Shown one piece after another: positions 15,093 to 24,923 of a stretch of 64,000 nt of DNA. The DNA is from Pseudomonadota bacterium (GTDB taxonomy: Bacteria > Pseudomonadota > Gammaproteobacteria > Burkholderiales > SG8-39), in NCBI GenBank assembly GCA_947455195.1, contig CANGMI010000010.1:62001-126000 (forward strand), in the 5' to 3' direction. The notes beneath the pieces were generated by a model. The model saw only the letters and a program-made list of their open reading frames with translations, did not search any database and had not been told where the DNA came from. Position 1 is the stretch's first letter; the number at the start of each line of letters is the position of its first letter. The position numbers and the translations under genes were made by a program.

Positions 15093-16141
15093 GAGGTCTT
15101 TCGCGCCCGGCAGGCCTTGTTGCGCTGCTGCTCGTGCTGGCCGTGCACGCGGGTACCGCGCTCGCGCAGTCGGCGTCACCAGCCCGTCGGGCGGTTCGCC
15201 TGTCGCTCGATCATGCACCTTTCGGCGCCAATGGCGCCTTCGTTCTGGGTCAGGCGCGTGGCTACTTTGCGGCCGAGGGCATCGACGTCACCATCGACGG
15301 GTCGTCAGGATCGGCCGACGCGGTAACCCGTGTGGCGAGTGGCGCCTACGATGCGGGTTACGCCGATATCGGCACGCTGGCCGAGTTCTGGGCGCGCAAT
15401 GGCGGTGCCTCCAACCCGGCCACACCCCGTGCCGTGTTCATGATTCTCGACCGCAGTCCGGCCGCTGTCATCACCCTCAAGTCGAGTCGCATCATGCGCC
15501 TCGCAGATCTGGTCGGGCGGCGTCTGGGTACCACCAATGCCGATGGGGCGAGTCGCCTGTTGCCGGCGGTGCTCGCCCGCAACGGCATTGCGCTCGATCG
15601 GGTCAACCGTCAGGTGGCCGATCAGCGCTTGCGCGACACCTTGCTCCTGCGCGGCGATGTGGACGCTGTCTGCGGATTCGATTTCACCGTCATCTTCAAT
15701 CTGGTCGGGCAGAAGGTGCCGGTCGATCAGATCGTGGTGCTGCCCTATGCCGACAACGGTCTGGACCTGTATGCCAACGCGCTCATCGTGTCGCGCCCGC
15801 TCCTCGAGGGGCCACGTGAGGTCGTTCAGGGGCTGGCGCGTGCCGTGGCGCGCTCATGGGTCAGCGCGGCCGCAGAGCCCGATGCGACCATCGCGGCTCT
15901 GGTGGCGCGCGATGCGCTGCTCGACCCGGCGCTCGAGCGCCGACGTCTGGACTACGTCATGCAGAACAATGTCATGACGACACGTACCCGCGAAGGTGGC
16001 CTCGGTCGGGTCGATGTGCGTCGTCTCGACGAGGGCTTGCAGCGCATGGCTGAGGCCTTCGGGCTGCCCCAGGTACCGACCGCTGCCGATCTCTACGACA
16101 GCCGGTTCCAGCCCGCACTCCCCGATCGGCGCTTCAGGTGA
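15089..16141 (+). CDS. Orphan NMT1/SsuA-type ABC transporter substrate-binding protein
   Basis: A 350-residue secreted protein: signal peptide [20 protein letters not shown]... with likely cleavage after TALAQ. The mature protein has the NMT1/SsuA layout: [53 protein letters not shown] and [19 protein letters not shown]. This family binds sulfonates, nitrate, thiamine precursors and other small ligands. No ATPase or permease gene is nearby, so the transporter must be encoded elsewhere or the protein acts otherwise. The start overlaps the ylqF stop; the end overlaps argH on the other strand by eight bases. Confidence 0.88.
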   Translation: MRGLSRPAGLVALLLVLAVHAGTALAQSASPARRAVRLSLDHAPFGANGAFVLGQARGYFAAEGIDVTIDGSSGSADAVTRVASGAYDAGYADIGTLAEFWARNGGASNPATPRAVFMILDRSPAAVITLKSSRIMRLADLVGRRLGTTNADGASRLLPAVLARNGIALDRVNRQVADQRLRDTLLLRGDVDAVCGFDFTVIFNLVGQKVPVDQIVVLPYADNGLDLYANALIVSRPLLEGPREVVQGLARAVARSWVSAAAEPDATIAALVARDALLDPALERRRLDYVMQNNVMTTRTREGGLGRVDVRRLDEGLQRMAEAFGLPQVPTAADLYDSRFQPALPDRRFR

Positions 16142-17534
16142 GGCGCGCTTTCAGGAGTGCGCTCGCGCGCTCGACCTGAGCCCGCACTTGCCCGGGTGCA
16201 GTACCCCCGCGCAGGTTGCGGCTGGCCGCCGACCCGGCTGCCTGCAGTACGGCCAGCACTTCAGGGCCTGCGTCGCCCGCAAATTCGGCCATGACGGCGG
16301 CGGGTAGTGCGGCCAGCTCGCAGCCGTGGTCGTCGGCTGCGCGTACGGCGCGGGCGACCGCTTCATGGGCATCGCGAAAGGGCATGCCGCGCTTCACCAG
16401 CAGGTCGGCCAGATCGGTGGCCGTGGCATGTCCGTCGCGCAGCGCGGCGAGCATGCGCGGTGCATTCACGGTGAGCCCGGCCATCATCGAGGCAAAGATC
16501 GCCAGCGTGTCGGCGAGGGTATCCACCGAGTCGAAGAGCGGTTCCTTGTCCTCCTGATTGTCCTTGTTGTAGGCGAGGGGCTGACCTTTCATGAGCGTGA
16601 GCAGTGTCATCAGGTTGCCGTAGGCGCGGCCCGTCTTGCCGCGTGCCAGTTCAGGCACATCGGGGTTCTTCTTCTGCGGCATGATCGACGAGCCGGTACA
16701 GAAGCGGTCGGGTAGCCGGATGAACCCGAACGCCGGACTCATCCACAGCACCAGTTCTTCGGACAGGCGTGACAGATGCATCATGCTGATGGCAGCAGCC
16801 GCACAGAATTCGATCGCGAAGTCGCGGTCGGAGACAGCATCGAGCGAGTTTTCCGACACCGCACCAAACCCGAGCAGTTCGGCAACCCGTTCGCGCCGGA
16901 TCGGATACGAGGTCCCGGCGAGCGCCGCTGAACCGAGCGGCAACACGTCGAGTCGGCGGCGGCAATCGACCAGGCGGCTGCGATCGCGCTCGAACATCTC
17001 GAAGTAGGCGAGCAGGTGATGGCCGAAGGTGACCGGCTGGGCGACCTGCAGGTGGGTGAAGCCGGGCATCAGGGTCTCGGCATGCTGACCGGCCTGCTCG
17101 ACCAGGGAGGCCTGCAGGCCGTCGATCAGCCGCAGGATGTCGTCGAGCGCGTCGCGCAGGAAGAGGCGCACATCGGTAGCGACCTGGTCGTTGCGCGACC
17201 GGCCGGTGTGAAGTCGCTTGCCGGCGTCGCCGACCAGATCGGTGAGGCGACGCTCGATATTGAGGTGCACGTCTTCGGCGTCAAGCGACCAGACAAACTC
17301 GCCGCGCTCGATCTCGCCCCGGATGATGGCCATGCCGCGCTCGATATCGGCGAGGTCGGTGGCCGAGATCACCCCGGCCTCGCTCAGCATGCGCGCGTGC
17401 GCAAGCGAGCCCCGGATGTCGTGAGGCGCCAGTCGCCGGTCGAAGTCGACCGAGGCGGTGTAGCGCTTGACCCGCTCATCGACGGGTTCGTCGAAGCGGC
17501 CTGACCAGGTTCGGGCGGGAGGAGTGGCAGTCAT
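16134..17534 (-). CDS. argH: Argininosuccinate lyase
   Basis: A 466-residue enzyme that splits argininosuccinate into arginine and fumarate, the last step of arginine synthesis. The superfamily signature [15 protein letters not shown] holds the catalytic Ser loop; [13 protein letters not shown] and [11 protein letters not shown] are also typical. I placed the start at [14 protein letters not shown] (17534); an in-frame ATG at 17576 would add 14 residues. It diverges from a LytS-type kinase gene across a 375-base gap, the same arrangement as argH-algZ-algR-hemC in pseudomonads. Confidence 0.97.
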   Translation of the reverse strand: MTATPPARTWSGRFDEPVDERVKRYTASVDFDRRLAPHDIRGSLAHARMLSEAGVISATDLADIERGMAIIRGEIERGEFVWSLDAEDVHLNIERRLTDLVGDAGKRLHTGRSRNDQVATDVRLFLRDALDDILRLIDGLQASLVEQAGQHAETLMPGFTHLQVAQPVTFGHHLLAYFEMFERDRSRLVDCRRRLDVLPLGSAALAGTSYPIRRERVAELLGFGAVSENSLDAVSDRDFAIEFCAAAAISMMHLSRLSEELVLWMSPAFGFIRLPDRFCTGSSIMPQKKNPDVPELARGKTGRAYGNLMTLLTLMKGQPLAYNKDNQEDKEPLFDSVDTLADTLAIFASMMAGLTVNAPRMLAALRDGHATATDLADLLVKRGMPFRDAHEAVARAVRAADDHGCELAALPAAVMAEFAGDAGPEVLAVLQAAGSAASRNLRGGTAPGQVRAQVERASALLKARLT

Positions 17535-17909
17535 GGGCTTGGGGAAGTGGGCAACAGGCCGATGCGCAATCGCCATACAATCTGCGCACGCTGCTTGCCG
17601 TGGATGGACAATGACAGCGTCGATTGTATCGCTTGTGAGTGCGTCTCTTGTGAGGATGGGCCCGATCCTCAGCCGGTGCGGTCATGCGCCGGGCGAGCGG
17701 CTTCCTGCGAACTCGCCACGATCCGATTGCAGGCCCGAGAACCGATGGTCGCCAAGCCACAGCCCGCCGCGCAAACGCACGCCTCGCATACGCCAGGGTC
17801 GCCCCTGCACGCGTCGCGCGCACAGGATCTGCACGCGTGCGATGCGTACGTTCACGACCCGCACGCGCCCGACCGCCGACGCCCTGCGCGCCCCCTGAGT
17901 GGCTCGTCG
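17535..17909. promoter_or_regulatory. Divergent control region between argH and the kinase gene
   Basis: Two inverted copies of an 8-base word, ATACAATC (17575-17582) and GATTGTAT (17622-17629), face away from each other, giving each strand a -10-like TTGTAT. The left copy would start transcription about 33 bases before argH. The right half (from about 17640) is open in the kinase frame, with an in-frame ATG at 17745, so part may be coding if the kinase starts earlier. No RNA gene or other ORF with support was seen here. Confidence 0.35.
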
Positions 17910-18881
17910 ATGCCCGATCTGCGCAACCCGGGCGTGGTTGCGCGTGTGATCGTGCTGGTGCACCTGATGCTCTTCGCCGCTGCCGCACTGGATTCCCGCA
18001 GTTACGCCGACGCGTTCACGGCCCTTGCCACCGTGGCAGAGCCTGCCCTGCTGGCGAGCCTCCTGGCCGGTTATGGCGCGATGCCCCGACTGGCCCGATT
18101 GAGTTGGCCCGCGGCCGTTGCGGTCGCCAGCGTCCTTGTGGTGTCGATCGTGATGGCACTCGCCGTCATGCTCGATCCGGCCGAGGTCCTGGTGCTGCCG
18201 TGGCGTCAGGGCTTGCTCGGATGCCTCGCTGTCATCGTCGTGGCCGAGTACCTGCGCCTGCGCGCGCGCGCCGCGAGGCCCGCAAACGCCGAGGCGCGTC
18301 TGAACGCACTCCAGGCACGAATCCGGCCGCACTTTCTCTTCAACAGCCTCACCGCGGTCCTGAGCCTCATTCATGTCGATCCGCATCGCGCCGAACAGGT
18401 GCTCGAAGATCTGGCCGATCTGTTTCGGGTACTGATGAGCGACAACGCCTCGCTGGTCGCGATGGCGCGCGAGGTCGAACTGGTGCGCGAGTACCTTCGC
18501 ATTGAATCGTTACGGCTGGGCGATCGGCTCCAGGTACGACTCGAGATCGATCCGGCCGCCGAGGGGGCGCTGGTGCCCTCGCTGATTCTCCAGCCACTGG
18601 CTGAGAACGCGATTCATCACGGCATTGAACCCTTTGCCGAGGTCGGAGATGTCACCATTCGGGTGGGCGTGATCGGCGGGCGTCTCCACATTGACGCCAC
18701 CAACCCCTGGCGCCCCCAGGCGAGGATCCGGCCGGGCAACGGCATGGCCCTGGGCAACATTCGAGAGCGCCTCGATCTGCATTTCGACGCTGACGCGTCC
18801 TTGCGCCACGGGCCGATCGGCAACCGCTATGCCGTGCGGATCGAGTTGCCGATGCGCGCCCCCGTGCGGGCGCGGCCATGA
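17910..18881 (+). CDS. LytS/AlgZ-type sensor histidine kinase
   Basis: A 323-residue kinase of the His_kinase (PF06580) class. Residues 8-115 contain about four membrane segments. The phosphoacceptor is His141 in IRPHFLFNSLTAVLSLIH. The N box is QPLAENAIHHGIEP and the G box GNGMALGNIRERLDLHFDA. The start at 17910 (MPDLRNPGVVARV) fits AlgZ-like proteins, whose conserved part begins at a PD..N..G segment; an ATG at 17745 would add 55 residues of low-complexity sequence. It overlaps its response regulator (ATGA). By position it matches AlgZ/FimS, an unusual kinase of the AlgR system. Confidence 0.93.
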   Translation: MPDLRNPGVVARVIVLVHLMLFAAAALDSRSYADAFTALATVAEPALLASLLAGYGAMPRLARLSWPAAVAVASVLVVSIVMALAVMLDPAEVLVLPWRQGLLGCLAVIVVAEYLRLRARAARPANAEARLNALQARIRPHFLFNSLTAVLSLIHVDPHRAEQVLEDLADLFRVLMSDNASLVAMAREVELVREYLRIESLRLGDRLQVRLEIDPAAEGALVPSLILQPLAENAIHHGIEPFAEVGDVTIRVGVIGGRLHIDATNPWRPQARIRPGNGMALGNIRERLDLHFDADASLRHGPIGNRYAVRIELPMRAPVRARP

Positions 18882-19660
18882 GCCCGATGCCGTCGCCCGT
18901 GCGCGTGCTCATCGTCGATGACGAGGCGCCGGCGCGCAACCGCCTGCGTGACCAGTTGGCACAGATCCAGCCCGAGGTGCCGCTCTGCGTCGTCGGCGAG
19001 GCGGCCCATGCTGCCGCTGCCCTGGCCTTTCTGGCCGCGTCGCCCGTGGACATCGTGCTGCTCGATGTGAACATGCCCGGCACGCACGGGCTCGACCTTG
19101 CCCGCCTCCTGCTCGATCGCCGGATGCCGCCGGTGGTGATCTTCACCACGGCGCATGCCGAGCACGCGATCGAAGCCTTTGATGTGGACGCTGCCGATTA
19201 CCTGCTCAAGCCGGTGCGTGCGGGGCGCTTGCGTGCCGCGCTTGATCGCGCGCTCGCGCGCCGGGCCATGTCCGCAGTCCCGCAGATGGCAGGAGCGGCG
19301 CTACGGCATCTCATCGTCACCGAGCGTGGCCGGATCGTGAAGGTGCCCATCGACGAGGTTGTCTACTTGCGTGCCGAACTCAAGTACATCACCGTACGCA
19401 CACGCGCAGCCGAGTATCTGCTCGAGGCCTCGCTCGTGCAGTTGGAGCAGGCCTTGGGCGAGCGCTTCGTGCGCGTGCATCGCGCCTGTCTGGTGGCCCG
19501 CAATGCCTTGCGCGGGGTCGAGCGCACTGCTGCCGATGCGGCTGAAGGGGCAGGCTGGACCGTGCTGCTCGAAGGGCTCGGTGAGCGGCTTCCGGTGAGT
19601 CGTCGCCAGTGGCCGCTGGTGCGCGAATGCCTCGCCGGTTCCCTGCAGGGCCGGTGCTAG
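18878..19660 (+). CDS. LytTR-family response regulator (AlgR-like)
   Basis: A 260-residue regulator. The receiver domain covers about residues 9-130, with acidic pocket VDDE (13-16), phosphoacceptor Asp63 (LLDVNMPG), Thr in [10 protein letters not shown] and Lys in LLKPV. A LytTR DNA-binding domain follows at about 150-255 ([41 protein letters not shown]). LytTR proteins bind paired direct repeats. It is coupled to the kinase by a 4-base overlap and precedes hemC by 34 bases, as algR precedes hemC in Pseudomonas. Confidence 0.95.
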   Translation: MSPMPSPVRVLIVDDEAPARNRLRDQLAQIQPEVPLCVVGEAAHAAAALAFLAASPVDIVLLDVNMPGTHGLDLARLLLDRRMPPVVIFTTAHAEHAIEAFDVDAADYLLKPVRAGRLRAALDRALARRAMSAVPQMAGAALRHLIVTERGRIVKVPIDEVVYLRAELKYITVRTRAAEYLLEASLVQLEQALGERFVRVHRACLVARNALRGVERTAADAAEGAGWTVLLEGLGERLPVSRRQWPLVRECLAGSLQGRC

Positions 19661-19663
19661 AAT
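19655..19663 (+). promoter_or_regulatory. Candidate extended -10 promoter for hemC
   Basis: TGCTAGAAT is an extended -10 element (TGn plus TAGAAT) overlapping the end of the response-regulator gene, 31 bases before the hemC start. It would let hemC be transcribed apart from the upstream two-component genes. No -35 match is needed for extended -10 promoters and none is evident. Confidence 0.5.
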
Positions 19664-19694
19664 CGCGGCTCGCACAAGGGGAGAGTGCCGCGCC

Positions 19695-20627
19695 ATGTCC
19701 GCCCAACCGAAGCGTCTGGTGATTGCCACGCGCCAGAGCCGTCTGGCGCTCTGGCAGTCAGAACATGTGAAGGCGCGGCTCGAGGGGCTCTACCCCGGGT
19801 GCCGCGTCGAGCTCATGCCCATGAGTACCCAGGGCGATCGTGTGCTCGATCGCTCGCTGGCCGCGATCGGTGGCAAGGGGCTTTTCATCAAGGAACTCGA
19901 AACCGCGATCGAGCGGGGCGAAGCCGATCTGGCCGTGCACTCCTGCAAGGATGTGCCGGTCGACATGCCCCCCGGTTTCGACATTGCAGCCATCGGCGAG
20001 CGTGAAGATCCGCGCGACGCCTTCGTGTCGGGCCGCTATGCGAGCCTGGCTGCGCTGCCCGCCGGCGCACGCGTCGGTACGGCCAGTCTGCGCCGCGAAG
20101 CCCAGATACGCGCACGCCGGCCCGATCTGGACGTGCAGTCGCTGCGGGGCAACCTCGATACGCGCCTCGGGCGTCTCGATCGAGGCGAGTTCGATGCCAT
20201 CATTCTGGCCGCTGCGGGCTTGCGTCGCCTCGGGCTCGCCGAGCGTATCGCCGGTTTCATCGACCCCGAGGACAGTCTGCCGGCCGTCGGGCAGGGCGCA
20301 CTCGCACTCGAGATCAAGTCGGGCCGCGACGATCTGATGGCGTGGCTCGCCCCGCTCGATCATGCAGCGACCGCGCAGTGTGTTCGCGCCGAGCGTGCGG
20401 CCAGCCGCAGCCTCGGGGGCAGTTGCCAGATGCCGCTTGCGGTTCATGCAACACTTGCGGGCAGTCGACTCCAGATCAAGGGGCTGGTTGCCAGTCGCGA
20501 TGGCACGCGTATCGCGCGGGCTGAGGCTGCCGGCGATCGGGCAGACCCCGAGGCACTCGGGCTCGCGCTGGCGGTTGCCCTGCGTGCGCAAGGGGCCGAC
20601 GACATCCTCGCGGCGATCCCGGCCTGA
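19695..20627 (+). CDS. hemC: Hydroxymethylbilane synthase (porphobilinogen deaminase)
   Basis: A 310-residue enzyme that joins four porphobilinogens. Cys244 in [16 protein letters not shown] carries the dipyrromethane cofactor. The catalytic Asp is in HSCKDVPVD, and [19 protein letters not shown] holds the arginine-rich substrate loop. Length and domain order are normal. GGGGAGAG precedes the ATG. It is followed at 31 bases by hemD. Confidence 0.98.
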   Translation: MSAQPKRLVIATRQSRLALWQSEHVKARLEGLYPGCRVELMPMSTQGDRVLDRSLAAIGGKGLFIKELETAIERGEADLAVHSCKDVPVDMPPGFDIAAIGEREDPRDAFVSGRYASLAALPAGARVGTASLRREAQIRARRPDLDVQSLRGNLDTRLGRLDRGEFDAIILAAAGLRRLGLAERIAGFIDPEDSLPAVGQGALALEIKSGRDDLMAWLAPLDHAATAQCVRAERAASRSLGGSCQMPLAVHATLAGSRLQIKGLVASRDGTRIARAEAAGDRADPEALGLALAVALRAQGADDILAAIPA

Positions 20628-20658
20628 TCCGGCCAGCCAGGCACGGGCGGCCTCTTCG

Positions 20659-21474
20659 ATGAGCCTCGAGGGGCGATCGGTCGTCGTGACGCGCCCGCTC
20701 GATGAGTCTGTCGAACTGACGGCCGCACTGCGTGAGCGTGGTGCGCGGGTAGGTCTGGCCCCGGCGATCGAAATCGAGGTCATCGAAACGGCCGATGTGG
20801 CGACTTCGATCGGGGAGGCACTCGCGGCAGATGACGCCATCTTCGTCAGCCCATCGGCCATTCGTGTCTTCTTCACGCTGGTGGCGCGCAGTCATCCGGG
20901 CTCGATCTTTCGTCCACGGGCGTTTGCCATCGGCCCGGGGAGCGCGCGCCTGCTGGCGGCTCACGGGGTCGAGTCGGTGTTTTTCCCCCCTCGAGCACAC
21001 GACAGTGCGGGTGTTCTTGCGCTGCCCGAACTGGCCCAGTCGGCTGGACGTATCATCGCCGTGATCGGTGGTGAAGGTGGCCGAACGGAACTGGCCGAGA
21101 CGCTGGCCGCGCGGGGAGCGCGACTGCTGCGGGTCAGTTGCTACCGGCGCCGCGCCCCGGCAGCGTCGACGCTCGAGCCGTGGTTGCTGCCGCGATCCGA
21201 TGCGCCTGCGGGGCACGCCGGGCAAGCCGACCCGCAGGATGATCGCGTCGCGGGCGCTCGGGTGGACGCGCTGGTGGTCACATCGACCGAGGGGCTGCAC
21301 AATCTCTGGGCTGGATGCAGTCCTGCTGCGCAGGCCATCTGGCTGTCGACGCCGACATTCATGCCACATCCTCGTATCGCTGCCGCGGGCCGAGCCTTGG
21401 GCTTGCGCAAGGTCCACGTTACCGATTCGGCCGATGCCGGCATCGTTGCTGCGCTCGAGCGCTTTTTTGGGTAG
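20659..21474 (+). CDS. hemD: Uroporphyrinogen-III synthase
   Basis: A 271-residue HemD that closes hydroxymethylbilane with inversion of ring D. HemD sequences diverge widely, but SVVVTRPLDESVELTAALRE, the FVSPSAIRVFF segment, FAIGPGSARLLAAHGV and a second-domain DALVVTSTEGLHNL are characteristic. An insertion (about residues 175-195, PRSDAPAGHAGQADPQDDRV) extends the protein slightly. ATG 20659 was chosen as the first in-frame start after hemC that leads directly into the fold. Confidence 0.95.
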   Translation: MSLEGRSVVVTRPLDESVELTAALRERGARVGLAPAIEIEVIETADVATSIGEALAADDAIFVSPSAIRVFFTLVARSHPGSIFRPRAFAIGPGSARLLAAHGVESVFFPPRAHDSAGVLALPELAQSAGRIIAVIGGEGGRTELAETLAARGARLLRVSCYRRRAPAASTLEPWLLPRSDAPAGHAGQADPQDDRVAGARVDALVVTSTEGLHNLWAGCSPAAQAIWLSTPTFMPHPRIAAAGRALGLRKVHVTDSADAGIVAALERFFG

Positions 21475-21484
21475 ATTCCAGCCT

Positions 21485-22792
21485 GTGTCAGACCATCCAG
21501 AACCTGCCAAGTCTTCACTCGATCCGGGCTCCGTCGCTGCCGTGACGCGAACACCCGAGGGGGGCGTCCATCGGACGGACGCGGCCAGGATGCCAGATCC
21601 AACGGGCCGCGCTGGTGCGGGCGAGGGCGTTTCGCCTGTTGCCGATGCGGCTGTCGGGCTTGCTGCTGGCTCGGGTGCTCTTTCGGGGGCGGGGCCAGGC
21701 GCCGATTCAGGTGCCGATTCGATCCCGGACGGGTCGGGCAGCATCAGCGCGCCCGGTGGCCCGGCCTCGGAGACCAAGAGGGCCAGTGGGGCAAAGCGAT
21801 CCCCGGGGTCGCGCCTTGCGTTCGACCGATGGAAGGCGGCCGCCTTGCTGGCACTGGCCTTCATCGCCTGGCAATGGGTCGATACGAGGCGTGAACTCAA
21901 CCGGGTGCGCGAGGATATTGCCGTTCGCTTGCAGACGGCCGAAGTCGAGAGTCGCGACGGGCAGCGCGTGGCGCGCGATGCCCAGGAAACCGTGCGTGAC
22001 CTGCAGGCGCGGCTGAGCCTGCTCGATGCCCGCGTCACCGAGCAACGTGGACAGCAGGCAGCCCTCGAGCAGCTCTATCAGGAGCTCTCGCGAAGTCGTG
22101 ACGAGTCGGTGCTCTCCGAGGTTGAGCAGACGCTGTCGCTCGCATCCCAGCAACTGCAACTCGCGGGCAATGTCCAGGGTTCCCTGATCGCGCTCGAGAG
22201 CATCGATGCGCGCCTGGCGCGCTCCGATCGCCCGCAATTCATTCCGCTCCGGCGTGTCATCGGTCGTGAGATCGAACGTCTCAAGCTGCTGCCGACACTC
22301 GACCTTGCCGGACTGACCTTGCGTATCGACCAGTTGCTGCAGTCGATCGACAGTTTGCCGCTCGCTGCCGATGCGCGGCAGGCACCGTCGGCCGGCGGGG
22401 AGGGGGCGCCCGAGGGCAACTGGTCGCGAATCGGTGCCCTGGTCTGGGGCGAGATTCGGCAACTGGTCCGGATCGAGCGTCGCGACGGCGCCGAGCCGCC
22501 GCTGCTCGCACCCGAACAGCAGTACTTCCTGCGCGAGAATCTGAAGTTGCGCCTGCTCAATGCGCGTGTCGCGCTCCTGCAACGCAACGAGGCGAGCTTC
22601 AGGACCGATCTGCGCCAGGCCAGTCAGTGGGTGCAGAAATACTTCGACGGTCGCCAGAAGACCGTGTCGGTTGTTCTCGCCACGCTGCAGGAGCTTCAGA
22701 CCTCCGCGCTGACCGTGTCCGTACCCACCCTGGCCGAGAGTCTGTCGGTCGTGCGCAGCTACAAGGTCGACAGTGATCGCGCCCGTCGCTAG
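21485..22792 (+). CDS. hemX: HemX membrane protein of the haem cluster
   Basis: A 435-residue protein starting with GTG ten bases after hemD. The first 110 residues are disordered, rich in Gly, Ala, Ser and Pro. One membrane segment follows at about 116-132 (KAAALLALAFIAWQWVDTRR), then a periplasmic coiled-coil region (ELNRVREDIAVRLQTAEVES onward) and a conserved HemX domain (QLVRIERRD, YFLRENLKLRLLNARVALLQ). The family was once annotated as uroporphyrinogen methylase but lacks the SAM fold. Its role is not established; co-occurrence with HemY suggests organisation of haem enzymes at the membrane. ATG at 21590 is an alternative start. Confidence 0.93.
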   Translation: MSDHPEPAKSSLDPGSVAAVTRTPEGGVHRTDAARMPDPTGRAGAGEGVSPVADAAVGLAAGSGALSGAGPGADSGADSIPDGSGSISAPGGPASETKRASGAKRSPGSRLAFDRWKAAALLALAFIAWQWVDTRRELNRVREDIAVRLQTAEVESRDGQRVARDAQETVRDLQARLSLLDARVTEQRGQQAALEQLYQELSRSRDESVLSEVEQTLSLASQQLQLAGNVQGSLIALESIDARLARSDRPQFIPLRRVIGREIERLKLLPTLDLAGLTLRIDQLLQSIDSLPLAADARQAPSAGGEGAPEGNWSRIGALVWGEIRQLVRIERRDGAEPPLLAPEQQYFLRENLKLRLLNARVALLQRNEASFRTDLRQASQWVQKYFDGRQKTVSVVLATLQELQTSALTVSVPTLAESLSVVRSYKVDSDRARR

Positions 22793-22822
22793 CGGAGCCT
22801 GGTCCTCCTCCGGGGCGGCGCG

Positions 22823-23989
22823 ATGAAAGGGCTCATCTGGTTCATCGTGATGGCCACTGCGGCAGTGGCGCTTGCACTGCTCGCGCGGGTGAACGAGGGT
22901 TACCTGCTCCTCGTGGCGCCACCCTGGCGGATCGAGGTTTCGCTCGTGCTTTCGGTGGTGGTGGTGCTGGCTGCTTTCGTCTTTTTCTATCTGGTGTTGC
23001 GCGTGGTCTTTCGCACGTTGCGCATGCCCGCGGATGTCGCAGCGTTTCGACTCGAGCGACGTCGTCAGGCGGCGCGCGACGCCTTGCAACGTGCGTGGCG
23101 ATCCTACTTCGAAGGACGCTTCGGGCATGCCCTTCAACAGGCGGCGCGTTGCCACACGCTGGGCGAGTCGCCCGGACTGGCCGCCTTGCTCGCCGCTCGC
23201 TGTGCCCATTTCCTGCGCGATACCGAGCGCCGTGAGTTGTGGCTTGCCCGGGCCGAGGACGCGCCCGATGATGATCGCAATGCGCGCCTGGCGACACAGG
23301 CCGAACTGCTGCTCGACGAGCGTGACTTCGCGAAGGCCCGCGAGGTGTTGCTGGCCCTGCATTCAGGCGGGCCGCGGCATGTGTCGACCCTGCGCATGAT
23401 GCTGCGTGCCGAACAGGGCATGGGACGCTGGGAAGAGGTGCTTCGCCTCGCGACCCTGTTGCACAAGCGCAAGGCGATCGAGCCCGAGCGTGCGCGCCAG
23501 TTGATGCTTGCCGCCAGCCTGCACCAGGTGCGCGAGCGCGCGCTCGACCTGCACGCGCTCAAGTCGTTCTGGCATGGCCTCGAGCCGGCGCAGCGCGCCG
23601 AACCGCGCGTGGCCGCCGAGGCCGCACGGGCGCTGATTGCGCTCGATGACCGTCGCGCAGCCACGAGTCTGGTGCATCATGCCCTGCAGTCCAGTTGGGA
23701 TGAAACCTTGCTCGAAGTCTGGCCCTCGTGTGCCGACACCCCGTCGATCGTCCGCCTCGAATGGGCCGAACGCTGGCTGCGTGAACACGCTCGCGATGCG
23801 GCACTGCTGCGTGTGCTGGGCCAGTTGTGCGTCGAGCGTGAACTCTGGGGCAAGGCCCAGAGCTACTTCGAGGCGAGTCTGTCGACGCAGCCGAACCGGG
23901 TCACTCATGTCGAACTGGCGCGCCTGTTCGAACGCCTCGGTCGCGCGAGTGAGGCAGCCCTGAACTACCGCGCGGCTGCCAGCCTCTAG
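22823..23989 (+). CDS. hemY: HemY membrane TPR protein of the haem cluster
   Basis: A 388-residue proteobacterial HemY (not the protoporphyrinogen oxidase of Gram-positives). Two membrane helices occupy about residues 3-22 and 40-64 with the conserved NEGYLLLVAPPWRIEVSLVL between them. The rest is a cytoplasmic TPR-like helical array (AREVLLALHSGG, WGKAQSYFEASLSTQP, GRASEAALNYRAA). It ends one base from convergent hemF. The role in haem synthesis is known only from genetic context. Confidence 0.95.
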   Translation: MKGLIWFIVMATAAVALALLARVNEGYLLLVAPPWRIEVSLVLSVVVVLAAFVFFYLVLRVVFRTLRMPADVAAFRLERRRQAARDALQRAWRSYFEGRFGHALQQAARCHTLGESPGLAALLAARCAHFLRDTERRELWLARAEDAPDDDRNARLATQAELLLDERDFAKAREVLLALHSGGPRHVSTLRMMLRAEQGMGRWEEVLRLATLLHKRKAIEPERARQLMLAASLHQVRERALDLHALKSFWHGLEPAQRAEPRVAAEAARALIALDDRRAATSLVHHALQSSWDETLLEVWPSCADTPSIVRLEWAERWLREHARDAALLRVLGQLCVERELWGKAQSYFEASLSTQPNRVTHVELARLFERLGRASEAALNYRAAASL

Positions 23990-23990
23990 T

Positions 23991-24923
23991 TCAGTCCGCG
24001 AGCCACTCTCGCGCCTTCAGGAATTCCTCGGTGAGTCGAGCTTCGGGCGAGCCGGCCGGCGCGTGCCAGTCGTAGCGCCAGCGGGCTACCGGGGGCATCG
24101 ACAGCAGGATCGACTCGGTGCGCCCGCCCGACTGCAGGCCAAAGAGCGTGCCGCGATCGAACACCAGGTTGAATTCCACGTAACGGCCACGCCGGTACTC
24201 GAGGAAGTCGCGTTCGCGTTCACCATAGGGGGTATCGCGCCGTCGCTCGACAATGGGCGTGTAGGCTGTCAGGAGGGCATCACCGACGCTGCGCTGCAGG
24301 GCAAAGGATCGATCAAACCCCCCTTCGGCGAAATCGTCGAAGAAGATGCCGCCGATGCCGCGGGTTTCGCCACGGTGCTTCAGGAAGAAGTAGCGATCGC
24401 ACCAGGCCTTGAATCGCGGGTAGTAGCTGGCATCAAAGGGGGCGAGGGCGTCGCGGCAGGTACGATGGAAGTGCACCGCGTCTTCTTCCACCGGGTAGTA
24501 CGGAGTGAGGTCCATGCCGCCCCCGAACCACCAGACCGCACTCTCGTCGGCCGTGCGACCCGGTGCCACGAAAAGACGAACGTTCATGTGAACCGTGGGT
24601 ACGTGCGGGTTGCGCGGGTGGAAGACCAGCGACACGCCCATGGCTTCAAAGCGCCTGCCTGCCAGTTCGGGCCGGTTGGCACTGGCCGAGGGCGGCAACG
24701 ACTGGCCGAGCACGTGCGAAAACCCGATGCCGGCACGCTCGAACACACGGCCTCCCTCGAGAATCTGGCTCGAGCCTTCGCCGGCCAGCGCGGCATCGGC
24801 AGGCTTGGTCCAGGTGTCGTTGGCAAAGCGCGCTTCGCCGTCGATGTTCTCGATGGTCGTGACGATGCGGCTCTGAAGTGATTTCAGGTAGCCGATGACC
24901 GCCGACGTATCCACTGTCGTCAT
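23991..24923 (-). CDS. hemF: Oxygen-dependent coproporphyrinogen III oxidase
   Basis: A 310-residue HemF that oxidatively decarboxylates coproporphyrinogen III to protoporphyrinogen IX. Family stretches are clear: [51 protein letters not shown] and [20 protein letters not shown]. Its start overlaps the purD stop (ATGA), so it belongs to the - strand purine cluster transcript, not to the haem genes that converge on it. Confidence 0.98.
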   Translation of the reverse strand: MTTVDTSAVIGYLKSLQSRIVTTIENIDGEARFANDTWTKPADAALAGEGSSQILEGGRVFERAGIGFSHVLGQSLPPSASANRPELAGRRFEAMGVSLVFHPRNPHVPTVHMNVRLFVAPGRTADESAVWWFGGGMDLTPYYPVEEDAVHFHRTCRDALAPFDASYYPRFKAWCDRYFFLKHRGETRGIGGIFFDDFAEGGFDRSFALQRSVGDALLTAYTPIVERRRDTPYGERERDFLEYRRGRYVEFNLVFDRGTLFGLQSGGRTESILLSMPPVARWRYDWHAPAGSPEARLTEEFLKAREWLAD

